Below, piece by piece: positions 11,843-20,333 of a DNA stretch of 20,341 bases. The stretch spans positions 1-20,341 of the IMG/VR virus record IMGVR_UViG_3300008450_000612. One strand, given 5' to 3'. Under the pieces are notes generated by a model. It saw nothing but the letters and a program-made list of their open reading frames with translations. It had not been told where the DNA came from and did no database searches. Source of the DNA: a virus. The position numbers and the translations under genes are program-made. The first letter of the stretch is position 1. Each line of letters begins with the position of its first letter.

Positions 11843-12754
11843 TCAGGCCACGCCGGGGGAGCCGAACATACCCAGCGGATCTGACCAGCCGAACGAATAA
11901 CGCTCGCGGGCCTTGTAACGGACGTTGCCCGTATCGAAGTCACCGTCCATCGAGTTAGCCAGTGGCGAACGCTCGAAGTGCTTCATGCCGTTAGGCACAT
12001 CGGTGCAGAGATACCAGCCGCTAGTGTCGGTCAAGAAGTGATTGACCGAGTAGCCTTCTGGGATCGAACCGTTGTTCTTCAGTGCGTTGATGTCGTTGTC
12101 GGTAGTGCCAACACGGAGGCTGGTTTCCAACAGACGAGTAGCAACGAACATCAGAGCAGGAGGAATGATCAGCTTGCGTGGCTTGGCAGCAATCAGCAGA
12201 CCACGCTCATCGGTCCAAGCTGCGATCTGAATGACGGCTGCTTCCAGCGACGTTTCGTTCAGGTCAGCGTTGGTCGAAGGACGATTGCTGTTGGTAGCGC
12301 CGTTCACCAGTGGGTGAGCAGTACTGAACAGGGAAACACCGTCACCACCCAAGTAAGCGTTGCTGAAGCCGTTGTTGATAACGGAAGCAGCCTTGACTTG
12401 CTTGGTGTAGGCCATAGCGCGAGCAAGAGCCTTGGTATAACGAGCCGAGAGGCTGTCATACAGGTTATCTTCCACAGCTTCTTCCGTGATAGAGAAGCCC
12501 AGAGCGATGGTTTCGTGGTTGTAGCGAGCGGTGAAAGCTTCCTGCGCGTTGTCATACGCGATGGCTTGGCCTTCGTTCTTGACTGGAGCAGCGGAGAAAC
12601 CAGACAGCTTGGTTTCTTCTTCAAACGAACGCTCAGACTTTTCAGTCGTATACAGTTCTTTGTGCTCTTCGCCGTAGCGAGCGTACTCAAGACCGAACAG
12701 GGCATTCAAACCCGGAAGCAGTTCTTTTAGCAGTTGTGCGCGTGAAATTGCCAT
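11843..12754 (-). CDS. Major capsid protein, Mu gpT-like (HK97 fold)
   Basis: The 303-aa protein fits Mu gpT-type major head subunits. The N-terminus (MAISRAQLLKELLPGLNALF) is followed by an acidic helical arm (residues 25-50), an AYDNAQEAFTARYNHETIAL segment and FSITEEAVEDNLYDSLSARY, a long helix in the capsid fold. The diagnostic GDGVSLFSTAHPLVNGATNS lies at 137-156, and KPRKLIIPPALMFVATRLL at about 191-209. The C-terminus (YKARERYSFGWSDPLGMFGS) is typical of the P-domain end. There is no N-terminal protease-type extension, consistent with a separate scaffold gene upstream. AAGGA precedes the ATG, and a strong terminator follows the gene. It forms the icosahedral shell. Confidence 0.9.
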   Translation of the reverse strand: MAISRAQLLKELLPGLNALFGLEYARYGEEHKELYTTEKSERSFEEETKLSGFSAAPVKNEGQAIAYDNAQEAFTARYNHETIALGFSITEEAVEDNLYDSLSARYTKALARAMAYTKQVKAASVINNGFSNAYLGGDGVSLFSTAHPLVNGATNSNRPSTNADLNETSLEAAVIQIAAWTDERGLLIAAKPRKLIIPPALMFVATRLLETSLRVGTTDNDINALKNNGSIPEGYSVNHFLTDTSGWYLCTDVPNGMKHFERSPLANSMDGDFDTGNVRYKARERYSFGWSDPLGMFGSPGVA

Positions 12755-12765
12755 GATCTAGTCCT

Positions 12766-13608
12766 TTACGCAACGCCAGTTGCAGAATAGTAGCCATGCA
12801 GACCAAACTGAAGTTTGATGAGCAGTTCTGGATACTGGGTGAAGACAACCGTCGAGCTATAGTCACCTGAATTCAGCGTGAACGTAGCTGCTTGGTTCAA
12901 AACGACCGATGTAGCACCTGCCGAAGCGGCAGTAGATACAAACGAACCCGTCTGAGCCAGTTGGCCGTTAGTGGTGATTACTGCAACGTCCGTACCGACA
13001 GGCAGAGCAAACGGCAGGGCGCTAACAGTCAAGGTAGTCGTACCTGCACTGTAAGTAGCCGTACCCAAGCTAACAGCCGTATCAGGCACTACGCCAACCA
13101 CACGCGCTGGAAGCGTCGTGGTAACCGGGGTAGCACTAGGGGCCAAGATAGCATTGGCTGAATTGCCCGTGTTGGTGTTACCCGTGTTGTTGATCAGAGA
13201 CAGATTCTGACCGACCATCGCGTAAGCACCGGAAGCGGGAGTAGTACCAGCAGCGGCAGAGCAAACAACAGCTTGGAACACTGCATCTGGATCGTCAGAT
13301 ACGTAAGCCATGCAATCGCCAGCCGTCGTATTAGCGGGCCAGAACTGCGAGAACAGTTTTTGCCTAGTGTTAGGGTTGGTGTACGTGCAGCCAAGGAAAA
13401 TACCGACAGTCTGGTTAAGACCCGTGCCAGTAGTAACCGAAGCACGAGCAACCGTACCGCGAGTGAGCGACACGAAGTCGCCGTAGAAGATATTAGTGTT
13501 GTAAGCATAGGGGATCGCGTACATACGGGTAGAACCCGCAAATACCTGACCTCCTAGCAAATTGATCGGCTTCAGCCCATACGGGGCTGCAACAACGGGA
13601 TAAGCCAT
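12766..13608 (-). CDS. Capsid-associated structural protein, 280 aa
   Basis: The start MAYPVVAAPYGLKPINLLGG followed by QVFAGSTRMYAIPYAYNTNI and FYGDFVSLTRG matches a pattern common in phage structural proteins encoded beside the major capsid gene. The rest is Thr/Ala/Val-rich and beta-prone, with a Thr-rich middle (NNTGNTNTGNSANAIL) and an aromatic C-terminus (LIKLQFGLHGYYSATGVA). A strong AAGGAG precedes the ATG. Its location between the 148-aa gene and the capsid gene, with only 11 bases to the capsid start, suggests expression with the capsid. Head decoration or cement is the best guess. No enzymatic motif is seen. Confidence 0.75.
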   Translation of the reverse strand: MAYPVVAAPYGLKPINLLGGQVFAGSTRMYAIPYAYNTNIFYGDFVSLTRGTVARASVTTGTGLNQTVGIFLGCTYTNPNTRQKLFSQFWPANTTAGDCMAYVSDDPDAVFQAVVCSAAAGTTPASGAYAMVGQNLSLINNTGNTNTGNSANAILAPSATPVTTTLPARVVGVVPDTAVSLGTATYSAGTTTLTVSALPFALPVGTDVAVITTNGQLAQTGSFVSTAASAGATSVVLNQAATFTLNSGDYSSTVVFTQYPELLIKLQFGLHGYYSATGVA

Positions 13609-13618
13609 TTAAGACTCC

Positions 13619-14065
13619 TTATTTAGTACCTGAACCAAACCCCGCACCGCGAGTCACTGCTGACTTGCGTTCCGCAAACAGCGGCATACGGGGATCATTT
13701 TGACGAAGGAAATTGTTGTCTACCGACTCTGACTGTTGCTGACTGACATTGTCGTAGTACTCAGTCATAGCGGAGAGTTTTCCCTCGGGCATCTTGCACA
13801 GCATCAGGCCACCGACCTCAACATTACCAGACGGGGTAGCAGCGAGCATCAACTCAGGATGATCTTCCGACCTGACTGGTTCCCAGCCGTCACGCCGTTT
13901 GCGTGAGACATTGGTTGGGTCTGACTGACCGAGAATATGCGTTGCAATCCAACGGAAGGCCCATCCGGGCTCTGGAGTTGGATCGGGCAAGGTGCTCGAA
14001 GGTTTGTATACGTAGCGCGTTTGTTTTTCGCGGGTTTCAAGATCACGGGGGGTGCGTTCAGCCAT
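13619..14065 (-). CDS. Conserved 148-aa phage head-region protein
   Basis: Contains GWAFRWIATHILGQSDPTNV, then a basic RKRRDGWEPVRSEDHPELML stretch, GNVEVGGLMLCKMPEGKLSA, and SVDNNFLRQNDPRMPLFAER near the C-terminus. This combination is familiar to me from a conserved hypothetical family that sits between portal and capsid genes in many cyanophage-like and freshwater phages. The start overlaps the scaffold gene by 8 bases. The protein is hydrophilic with no membrane segment. Position suggests a capsid assembly factor or minor head protein. The biochemical function is not known to me. Confidence 0.75.
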   Translation of the reverse strand: MAERTPRDLETREKQTRYVYKPSSTLPDPTPEPGWAFRWIATHILGQSDPTNVSRKRRDGWEPVRSEDHPELMLAATPSGNVEVGGLMLCKMPEGKLSAMTEYYDNVSQQQSESVDNNFLRQNDPRMPLFAERKSAVTRGAGFGSGTK

Positions 14066-14981
14066 TTTGATTCTCCAATTTTGCGACTTCGATAGCGTAC
14101 TGTTGAGGGGTCAGACCGTATTTCTTTGCCAACGCAAGCTGCGTCGTAGTAAGAGACACTTTCCTTGGACCCGACGAACGTGTTGCAGATGCGACTACCG
14201 ATGATGGCTTGGATGACTTGGCCTTGCCGAACACTTCAGGGAAAGTCGAGTGCAACCTCGAATCTATCTTGCTGAAATACTCGTCACTGGTTGGGTCCAC
14301 GCCCGTATTCACTAGTTTTTGATGCAGCCCTAGTGAGAAGCTGGTTAGTTCTTCGTACCCCGGACTTCCAAACCACTGGTTTTTTTGCAGCCAGCGCTGA
14401 GTCTTTTGGTCTGGTTGAGTCTCTTGGGGTACAGACTGACGAGGTTGTACCCCAGTTTCGTCTACTTGTAAAGCGGTGGGATTAAATCTCTTTGCTTCTT
14501 CCAGCTTCCACTTTGCATCAGTGAGTGCTTCTTGAGCCGCAATAATGGCGTCAGTATCGAAAGCCTCTTGCGCTTCCTTGTACTGTTTGCGGGCCATTGC
14601 CAACTCAGACTCTGCCGCCGCCTTAATGGTCGTGGCGTATTGCTGCGTGCCGTCGTTCACATAGCGTTTGAGGTTCTTGTTCTCATCGATGAGATGTTGT
14701 GCAAGTTTCTCAAGCTCTTGCCGCTCACGCTGAACGGACTCTTTGGCGCGTCGTTCATCGTGGCGTGCGTGGGTCAACTCCTTGATACGGCTCTTGACCT
14801 TATCAGAGTAGTTTTCAATCTCTTCATCCGTAGGATCTTCGACCTCCCGATCAAGGGGCTTGCGGCCACGGTCTTGTTCAGGCGTGTCGTCAACGATCTC
14901 AATTTCTACCTCCGACGAGTCGCTGTTGATTACAACTTCGGTGTTGTCGTCCTGCTCATCAGGAAACTTGTATGGATCCAT
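14058..14981 (-). CDS. Scaffolding protein candidate, 307 aa
   Basis: The N-terminal 60 residues are very acidic (EVEIEIVDDTPEQDRGRKPL ...). Residues about 60-110 and 118-166 are highly charged helix, probably coiled coil (KVKSRIKELTHARHDERRAK, QRERQELEKLAQHLIDENKN, ELAMARKQYKEAQEAFD). A Pro/Gln linker follows (QPRQSVPQETQPDQ), then a C-terminal part with SDEYFSKIDSRLHSTFPEVF and a final TTQLALAKKYGLTPQQYAIE helix. An acidic start, central coiled coil and position between portal and capsid are the usual signature of phage scaffold proteins, which template the procapsid and then leave. A strong AAGGAG precedes the ATG, overlapping the TAA of the cochaperonin gene. Confidence 0.75.
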   Translation of the reverse strand: MDPYKFPDEQDDNTEVVINSDSSEVEIEIVDDTPEQDRGRKPLDREVEDPTDEEIENYSDKVKSRIKELTHARHDERRAKESVQRERQELEKLAQHLIDENKNLKRYVNDGTQQYATTIKAAAESELAMARKQYKEAQEAFDTDAIIAAQEALTDAKWKLEEAKRFNPTALQVDETGVQPRQSVPQETQPDQKTQRWLQKNQWFGSPGYEELTSFSLGLHQKLVNTGVDPTSDEYFSKIDSRLHSTFPEVFGKAKSSKPSSVVASATRSSGPRKVSLTTTQLALAKKYGLTPQQYAIEVAKLENQNG

Positions 14982-14990
14982 GCTTGCTCC

Positions 14991-15425
14991 TTATGCGCGG
15001 CTGATGCCACGGGGGTCTTCCACGATACCTTCCACCTGATCGTCATTGATCATGCGGAACTCCTTGCCGTAAACCTTGAAGCGCGTACCTGAGTAGGCGC
15101 GAACAAGTACGAAGTCACCTTGTTTACACCAAGGCGTCTCACCGAACTTGTCTTGGTCTTGATAGGCTTGTGGACCCATCTTCACGACAAACAGCACTGT
15201 GGTGGCGTGCTCCTCTTGCCGCAGCGAAGCGGTAGCCTTAATAAGATCGAGGTCAGTACCCTCAAGCCGATCAGAGACATCGGGGACCATGCACAGGATG
15301 CGCCAACCAGTAGGTTCTGGGAGCGACTTGCCCCTTTCTTCAAAAGGAATGTGCTCTTCTGGAGTTTCAAGCGGTCTGATTTGGGGCGGCAAGACGAGGC
15401 CGGGAGGCAGAATGAGATCACTCAT
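14991..15425 (-). CDS. GroES-like cochaperonin, phage-encoded
   Basis: The 144-aa product has an N-terminal extension (residues 1-38) rich in Pro, then a Cpn10-like barrel from about 40 to 138. Strand WRILCMVPDV is followed by a variable, probably mobile loop (about 52-75, with LDLIK as the possible GroEL-contact tripeptide region), FVVKMGPQAY, then WCKQGDFVLVRAYSGTRFKV and EFRMINDDQVEGIVEDP. This KVGD ... INDD pattern is typical of GroES-type proteins. It would cap host GroEL and help fold the capsid, as T4 gp31 does. I set the start at ATG 15425, which overlaps the upstream stop by 8 bases; an extension to 15449 would need a TTG. It is followed by the scaffold gene. Confidence 0.75.
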   Translation of the reverse strand: MSDLILPPGLVLPPQIRPLETPEEHIPFEERGKSLPEPTGWRILCMVPDVSDRLEGTDLDLIKATASLRQEEHATTVLFVVKMGPQAYQDQDKFGETPWCKQGDFVLVRAYSGTRFKVYGKEFRMINDDQVEGIVEDPRGISRA

Positions 15426-15612
15426 CAGATTGTTCAACTTTCTTAGCAAGGGCTATTAGGTAAGACTCTGCAAGGGCCAGCCCTTGAATCACCCCGCAGA
15501 GTTTTTGGTACTCCTCGAACGACTTGCAAGCACCTGTTGCAATGTCGTCCGTGTAGTTGTTCATGTCCGTGCGTATTTGGTCGCGCAATACGCGTGCGAA
15601 GTCGTGGATCAT
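15418..15612 (-). CDS. 64-aa conserved small protein after the portal
   Basis: The start overlaps the portal stop (ATGA). The protein is mostly helical (MIHDFARVLRDQIRTDMNNY, then SFEEYQKLCGVIQGLALAES, YLIALAKKVEQ). An EYQxLxGxIxGLxxAE pattern occurs in short proteins directly downstream of portal genes in other phages. There is no membrane segment or Cys pair. It is tightly coupled with portal and cochaperonin genes, so an assembly role is plausible. Function unknown. Confidence 0.75.
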   Translation of the reverse strand: MIHDFARVLRDQIRTDMNNYTDDIATGACKSFEEYQKLCGVIQGLALAESYLIALAKKVEQSDE

Positions 15613-18143
15613 GATTTACCTTGTGGTTTGTTTGCCTGTGCCCGAGCCTGTGCAGCGGCTTGAGCTTTGCTCTTGGCGATGTCGATACCCATGCGGACGC
15701 CATCACGTTCTTGGTCTGCGGACAGACGCGCCTGATCATGGCTGCTCTTCATCTGGGCCTGCTGGATGGTTCCTTCGGCCTGCATCTTCTTGATCTCGAT
15801 CTCGTCGGCCCTAGCCGAGCTATCGACTGCCAGCTTCTTCTCAGCAAGTTGTGCTTGCTGCATGGCAATTTGTGCTTTGATCTGCACTTCTTGCGCTTTG
15901 ATCTCCACTTCTTGCTGGCGGATCTGAAGTTCTTGCTGCTGCATCTGCACAATCGGATCTTGCTGGGCCTGTTGAGCTTGCTGCTGTGCTTGCTCTGCCT
16001 TGTGCTGCTGGAGCAACTGCTGTGCGGCCTGTGCCATAGCGCCTGACAACATATTCTGCATTTCGATAGGAATCTTCGGACCGTTCTCGTCAGAATCTTC
16101 CGGCGGCAGCGGCATACCCATCTGCTGCTCGATCTGCATCCGGTACGCATACGCAGCGTGTTCAGCGATGTGCGCCATACCTGCGGCCATCATCTCCTGC
16201 GCCTTGGGGTTCTGTCCCACGACAGCCATGATCTTCGGATCTTGGGTCATCGACATATGCACCTGAATGTGCGACTCATGGTCTTGGAAGATGAACGCCT
16301 TGAGCGGCTTGCTCTTCAGGATGTCCATGTTCTCGGTGACCGGATCCTTGGGCTTCATGTCGTCGGGGAGAGGGACCAGTTTTTCTGCGTTCTTGATACC
16401 CAGAACGTCCAACATGGCGCGGTGCAGTTGTGGGAGGTCGTAGATCTCCGGGGCCATCTGAGCCATCTGGATGACGGCTTGATACTGCACCACGCGCTGG
16501 CTCATCGTTGCCGCGTTGGGGTCGCTGACCGGGATGATGTCTACGTGGGAATAGTCTGACTTCTTGGCTCCGGTGCTCTCATTGCCCGGGTCGTAGTCGT
16601 ACATATCATCGGTGTAGTCCCGGATGATCGCAGCGAGCAGTTGTAACTCTTGTTTGAACGAGTAGTGGACTCGGGCCTGTACTGCCGTCATCACCTTCAA
16701 CTGGCGCTCAAGGATCGCCAGTGTCGATCCGACAGGCGCGTTGGCAGACATATCGCTGACCTGCATATCCGCAGTGGAGGCGAAGCGACGGCCCTCTTCA
16801 ACGATCTTGTCCAGCAGCCCAGCCAGAACGGACGACGGTTCTTTATATGGGAGCGGCAGGATGTTGTCGCGCAGCGCACCTGAGCCGATGTCTACGTCAC
16901 GGAACTCTCCGGGAGCAATTGGCGTGTCGTCGCCTTTGATTCGCAAACCCCGGCTTTTGAGACCGCCCGGGAGGTTGGAAAGTGTTCCCGCGTCCACAAG
17001 CTGTCGCATAAGGCTGGTAGCCGACTTCGCGTACCCGCCGATGAGGTGGAAGAGACCGAAGCCATACGCTCCGAAGCCGGGGATGTACTGGTAGTGGACG
17101 AAGTGCTGACGCTTGAGGTTGAGTTCGTCGTCTTCTTGCCAGTTGCGGCGGATGGCGAGTACTTCATTGGAGCCCTTAATCAGTGTGACCACGTAGGGCA
17201 GTGAGATGCCCGTCTCTTCGCCATCCTTGTCGGTATCCTCGAAGCCTTCGAGGTCTAGGTCAACGTGGCACTCGTACAGCGTCAGCCGATCATCATTGAG
17301 ATCGCTGAAGCCTGTTTCTTTGTCCTTGGCCTTCTGAATTTCGTCCGTTGTCTTCAGTGGATCAGGAAGCTCGATGTCGCGGTAGAAGCCAGCTTGTTGC
17401 AGCTTCAACACCTCGTTCTTGGTTTTACGCATCACATGGGTGAGGCGGTAGCAAGTGTCCAGATCGCTTGTGCCGTAGGGCAGCAGTACGTCTTCTGCCG
17501 GGATGAAGATCGAAACCTGCCGTCCGAGCGATGGGTCGTAGTAGACCTTCTTGAACGCAGAGCCCGTAGCCGGGAGGCTCCAAAGCATCCGCTCGTGTTC
17601 TGGCCTGAACTCCCGCATGACTTCGGTGAGTTCGTAGTTCATGTCGTCCTCAACACGAACAGCGGCTTCTTTCTTCTCTGGCGTCTCCTTGCCGAGGATC
17701 TTGGTACGTACTGGCCCGGATGCAGGAAACGTCTCGGTAATGGTCTCTGACTGGAACCGGATCACAGCCTCAGTGATCATGGGGTGGAACACGCCACAAG
17801 CACCATTCCAAGGCTCAGTACGCTCCTCGTACTGCAAACCAAGCAGTTTTAGCCCTTCCGTGTAAGCTTTTTCCCAGTCTTTGCGCGATGCTTTGTCGTT
17901 GTCGATATCCCCGACGAGGTCTCCAGCCATCGAATCGAGGGCTTTTTGGTCCATTTCTTCGGCCAAATTGGCCCCGAAATCGCCCGTTTCGTCGTCTTTT
18001 TCGATGGAAAGCTCCATGTCTCCAGCGCGAATGTTCACCTCTTCGGGGTCAATAATCTCGATTTCGAGCGGTTCTTCGCTCATACCCAGCGCATCCAGCC
18101 CCATTGGAGCCTGATACAGCCCTTTGTCGATGTTCGTAGCCAT
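15609..18143 (-). CDS. Portal protein, P22 gp1-like, with Gln-rich C-terminal helix
   Basis: The 844-aa protein follows the large terminase by 8 bases. Residues 85-135 (DWEKAYTEGLKLLGLQYEER ... NGACGVFHPMITEAVIRFQS) and 175-205 (HERMLWSLPATGSAFKKVYY) show the entry helices and core typical of large podovirus portals. The stem/clip region follows (LSNLPGGLKSRGLRIKGDD, about 388-406; ERQLKVMTAVQARVHYSFKQ, about 479-498). Residues about 695-840 are Gln/Ala/Lys-rich, long-helix sequence (EQAQQQAQQAQQ, QEVEIKAQEVQIKAQIAMQQ), equivalent to the C-terminal barrel of the P22 portal. Twelve copies should form the DNA channel at one head vertex. The ribosome site (AAAGG) is modest. Confidence 0.88.
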   Translation of the reverse strand: MATNIDKGLYQAPMGLDALGMSEEPLEIEIIDPEEVNIRAGDMELSIEKDDETGDFGANLAEEMDQKALDSMAGDLVGDIDNDKASRKDWEKAYTEGLKLLGLQYEERTEPWNGACGVFHPMITEAVIRFQSETITETFPASGPVRTKILGKETPEKKEAAVRVEDDMNYELTEVMREFRPEHERMLWSLPATGSAFKKVYYDPSLGRQVSIFIPAEDVLLPYGTSDLDTCYRLTHVMRKTKNEVLKLQQAGFYRDIELPDPLKTTDEIQKAKDKETGFSDLNDDRLTLYECHVDLDLEGFEDTDKDGEETGISLPYVVTLIKGSNEVLAIRRNWQEDDELNLKRQHFVHYQYIPGFGAYGFGLFHLIGGYAKSATSLMRQLVDAGTLSNLPGGLKSRGLRIKGDDTPIAPGEFRDVDIGSGALRDNILPLPYKEPSSVLAGLLDKIVEEGRRFASTADMQVSDMSANAPVGSTLAILERQLKVMTAVQARVHYSFKQELQLLAAIIRDYTDDMYDYDPGNESTGAKKSDYSHVDIIPVSDPNAATMSQRVVQYQAVIQMAQMAPEIYDLPQLHRAMLDVLGIKNAEKLVPLPDDMKPKDPVTENMDILKSKPLKAFIFQDHESHIQVHMSMTQDPKIMAVVGQNPKAQEMMAAGMAHIAEHAAYAYRMQIEQQMGMPLPPEDSDENGPKIPIEMQNMLSGAMAQAAQQLLQQHKAEQAQQQAQQAQQDPIVQMQQQELQIRQQEVEIKAQEVQIKAQIAMQQAQLAEKKLAVDSSARADEIEIKKMQAEGTIQQAQMKSSHDQARLSADQERDGVRMGIDIAKSKAQAAAQARAQANKPQGKS

Positions 18144-18151
18144 ATTAGCCT

Positions 18152-19729
18152 TTAGTAGTATGAGACTGTCCTACGCCGAAAGATCGTCGGATCGTCTTTC
18201 TCGTCGGAATCCAGAGGGATGAGCCCGCCTTGGCGGAAGCGCAGGAGTGCTTGGGTGGCGGTATCGACGTAGTCGTCGTGTTCACCAACGGGGAACGCAG
18301 CTATTTCCTCAATAACCTCGCGTGCCCAGCGTGTATCGGGAGCCCAGACTTTACCCGAGGTGAACATATCGGCCACGGCATTCATCCGCACCATCTTGTC
18401 GTTACCCCGGCTGGGTGAAAACTCGCTGACCGGAACCCCGATACTGCGTAGCTCTTGTATGAGTGGTGCGCCAGCGGCCTTCTTCTCAATCAGACAGGCG
18501 TCGGGCTCCCATTCCTTATAGTGCTTGAGCGCGATCTGCTTTAATTCAGGAAACGCCATGCGATCTTTGAACGCATCGAGCAGGATGATCTGCGGCGCGT
18601 CGTTTTCTTCCTCGTTGTAGAACACGCCCCATGTCGTACAGGCGGAATAGTCCGAGTTGTTCTTGGTCTCGAACGCCGTATCCCATGACTGGATGATGTA
18701 CTCGCACTTGGGCGGCTCTTCCGGGTTCCAGATGCGCCAGTGCTTGCGTGAGATGATGGCTGCTGTGTCGCTGGTGGGCTGCTGCATATACTGGGCGTTC
18801 CAGTATCGCGGGTCCATATTGGCTTTTTTGTTCTTGAGTTCGTCGAGCGGCCATTGTTCAGGCCACAGCGACTTCTCCTCTGGGGTATCTTCTTCCAAAA
18901 TGGCTGGAAGCTCGACAATCTCCCACTGATCGGCGTTGGGGTTCTTGGTCTGATAGTCGATCAAGCGCCCAGTCAGGTCAAGCAGCGACCAGCGCGTCAT
19001 GATGACAATGATGGCCCCTCCGGGCATCAGTCGTTGGAGCGGTCCCGTTTGAAACCACGACCATGCCGTATCAAAAGCAAGACGCGAGTTAGCCTTAACG
19101 TCCTGCTCCGAATGCGGATCGTCGATGACAAATAGGTCAGCACCTCGACCAGCGAGAGCGCCACCAACGCCAGCAGCATAATACTGGCCCCCAGCAGAAG
19201 TTGACCACTTACCAGCAGCCTTCTGGTCATCAGCGACAATTGTCTGAGGAAATATCTCACAGTACTCCTCCGTGTCAACCAAGTTCCGAATGCGTCGGCC
19301 ATAGTCTTCTGACAGGGACGCGGTGTGCGTGCCCATGATGATCTTCTTGTTTGGGTATTTTCCTAGAAAGTAGGCAGGAAAAAGGTAGGAGGAGAACTCA
19401 GACTTACCCATACGAGGCGCGATGTTGATGATCACGCGCTTCTTCTTGCCATCAATCACATCGGTGAAGATCTTGGCAAGCTTCTTGTGATGAGCGCCGA
19501 TCTTGAACCCCGGGTACACCGCAGTGGCAAATCCCAGCATGGAGTGTTGGGCGGTTGCAAGGCTGGCGCGTTTCTCACGCACCTCCAAGTCCTCGAACAA
19601 CTCAATTTTTTCTGCAATCGTCATCGTCGGCAGCGCCTGCATGAGCGCTGCCAGTTCTCGTTTGCTGAGGGTGGTGATGCTACTTAGATTCATCGAGGGG
19701 ATCTGGCGCTTCTTCGATATCAATGACAT
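18152..19729 (-). CDS. terL: Terminase large subunit (packaging ATPase/nuclease)
   Basis: From ATG 19729 the product is 525 aa. The ATPase half has the deviant Walker A APRMGKS (104-110), Walker B LFVIDD (199-204) and coupling motif MTRW (244-247). The nuclease half has SWDTAF (D350), IEKKAAG (E415) and GEHDDYVDT (D485/D486), an RNase H-like acidic triad. It would cut concatemeric DNA and pump it through the portal. Three starts are possible: TTG 19735, ATG 19729 with AGGT upstream, and ATG 19693 (MNLSSITT). The last overlaps the small-subunit stop by only 14 bases and may match homologues better. The N-terminal 50 residues are helical and could contact the small subunit. Confidence 0.93.
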   Translation of the reverse strand: MSLISKKRQIPSMNLSSITTLSKRELAALMQALPTMTIAEKIELFEDLEVREKRASLATAQHSMLGFATAVYPGFKIGAHHKKLAKIFTDVIDGKKKRVIINIAPRMGKSEFSSYLFPAYFLGKYPNKKIIMGTHTASLSEDYGRRIRNLVDTEEYCEIFPQTIVADDQKAAGKWSTSAGGQYYAAGVGGALAGRGADLFVIDDPHSEQDVKANSRLAFDTAWSWFQTGPLQRLMPGGAIIVIMTRWSLLDLTGRLIDYQTKNPNADQWEIVELPAILEEDTPEEKSLWPEQWPLDELKNKKANMDPRYWNAQYMQQPTSDTAAIISRKHWRIWNPEEPPKCEYIIQSWDTAFETKNNSDYSACTTWGVFYNEEENDAPQIILLDAFKDRMAFPELKQIALKHYKEWEPDACLIEKKAAGAPLIQELRSIGVPVSEFSPSRGNDKMVRMNAVADMFTSGKVWAPDTRWAREVIEEIAAFPVGEHDDYVDTATQALLRFRQGGLIPLDSDEKDDPTIFRRRTVSYY

Positions 19730-20267
19730 CGACAACCTGCATGAACTTGTTGAGCTTGTCCTTGATGCGCTGCTCGACCTCTAGATCAGACAGATTGGCC
19801 TTCTTGATCTCCACCTTCTCGGTGAACAAGCCCACCTCAGTGACCTTGCCCAACATCTCCAGCGCCTTGAGCCTGATACGAGCGTCGGGGTGATTGGTCT
19901 CTTCAATGATCTTGGCGACGGCCATACCGCGCAGATTCTTGGCCTGCTCTACAAACTCCCAGTCGTAGGCGGACAGCATGGTGACTAAGTGCCGAACTGC
20001 CTGTGGCGTCTTGAGCGTAGTCAGATTGGATTTGGTCTGCTCTTCGGGCGCAGCGGTTGCCAAATCAGTAAACACTTTGCGTGCGGCGCTGGCTTCAGCG
20101 TCGGCAAGTATCTTCTGGTCATCCTCAACGCCCATGCTCTCTAGCCACATCGTCGTATTGACTTGGGCGTCGAGCACCGCTTGTGCATCGGCCTTATCCA
20201 AAGGCTGGATAGCATTCTTGGAATGCGCGGCGATAGGCGGTTTGATGTCTAGCAAGTGTTCAAGCAT
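19680..20267 (-). CDS. terS: Terminase small subunit candidate
   Basis: 195 aa directly upstream of, and overlapping, the large terminase. The helical middle ends with DARIRLKALEMLGKVTEVGL and FTEKVEIKKANLSDLEVEQR (residues 129-168). This KALExLGKxxxVGLF pattern is typical of small terminase proteins just before their oligomerisation or tail region. The C-terminus is acidic (DIEEAPDPLDESK). There is no obvious N-terminal DNA-binding helix-turn-helix, so the domain carrying DNA recognition is unclear. The nearest ribosome-like sequence (GAGG) is over 20 bases upstream of the ATG, so translation of an upstream gene may be needed. The role is to recognise packaging DNA and recruit the large subunit. 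Confidence 0.75.
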   Translation of the reverse strand: MLEHLLDIKPPIAAHSKNAIQPLDKADAQAVLDAQVNTTMWLESMGVEDDQKILADAEASAARKVFTDLATAAPEEQTKSNLTTLKTPQAVRHLVTMLSAYDWEFVEQAKNLRGMAVAKIIEETNHPDARIRLKALEMLGKVTEVGLFTEKVEIKKANLSDLEVEQRIKDKLNKFMQVVDVIDIEEAPDPLDESK

Positions 20268-20296
20268 AAGCGCGTAGGTTTGCTACCTCGTTTGGG

Positions 20297-20333
20297 CCGA
20301 GTGTATACTACGGTTTGTAGTGCCGCAACTCGG
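20297..20333. promoter_or_regulatory. Nested inverted repeat upstream of terminase
   Basis: The right-end 74 bases hold no complete gene. Outer arms ccgagt (20297-20302) and actcgg (20328-20333) flank inner arms actac (20307-20311) and gtagt (20317-20321) with loop ggttt. In the minus direction a weak TTGCGG and TATACA pair at 15 bases could be a promoter. No long U tract follows. It could be a protein-binding site, a leader hairpin or part of a packaging site; the window edge stops further reading. Confidence 0.35.

Noticed and set aside
11978-12730. 250-codon plus-strand open frame antisense to the capsid gene
   Set aside because: It lies wholly within the strong minus-strand capsid coding sequence and its product has no recognisable pattern. 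It is a shadow of the capsid codon usage.
15425-15449. Upstream TTG extension of the cochaperonin
   Set aside because: It would overlap the preceding gene by 32 bases without a ribosome site; ATG 15425 gives a normal 8-base overlap.
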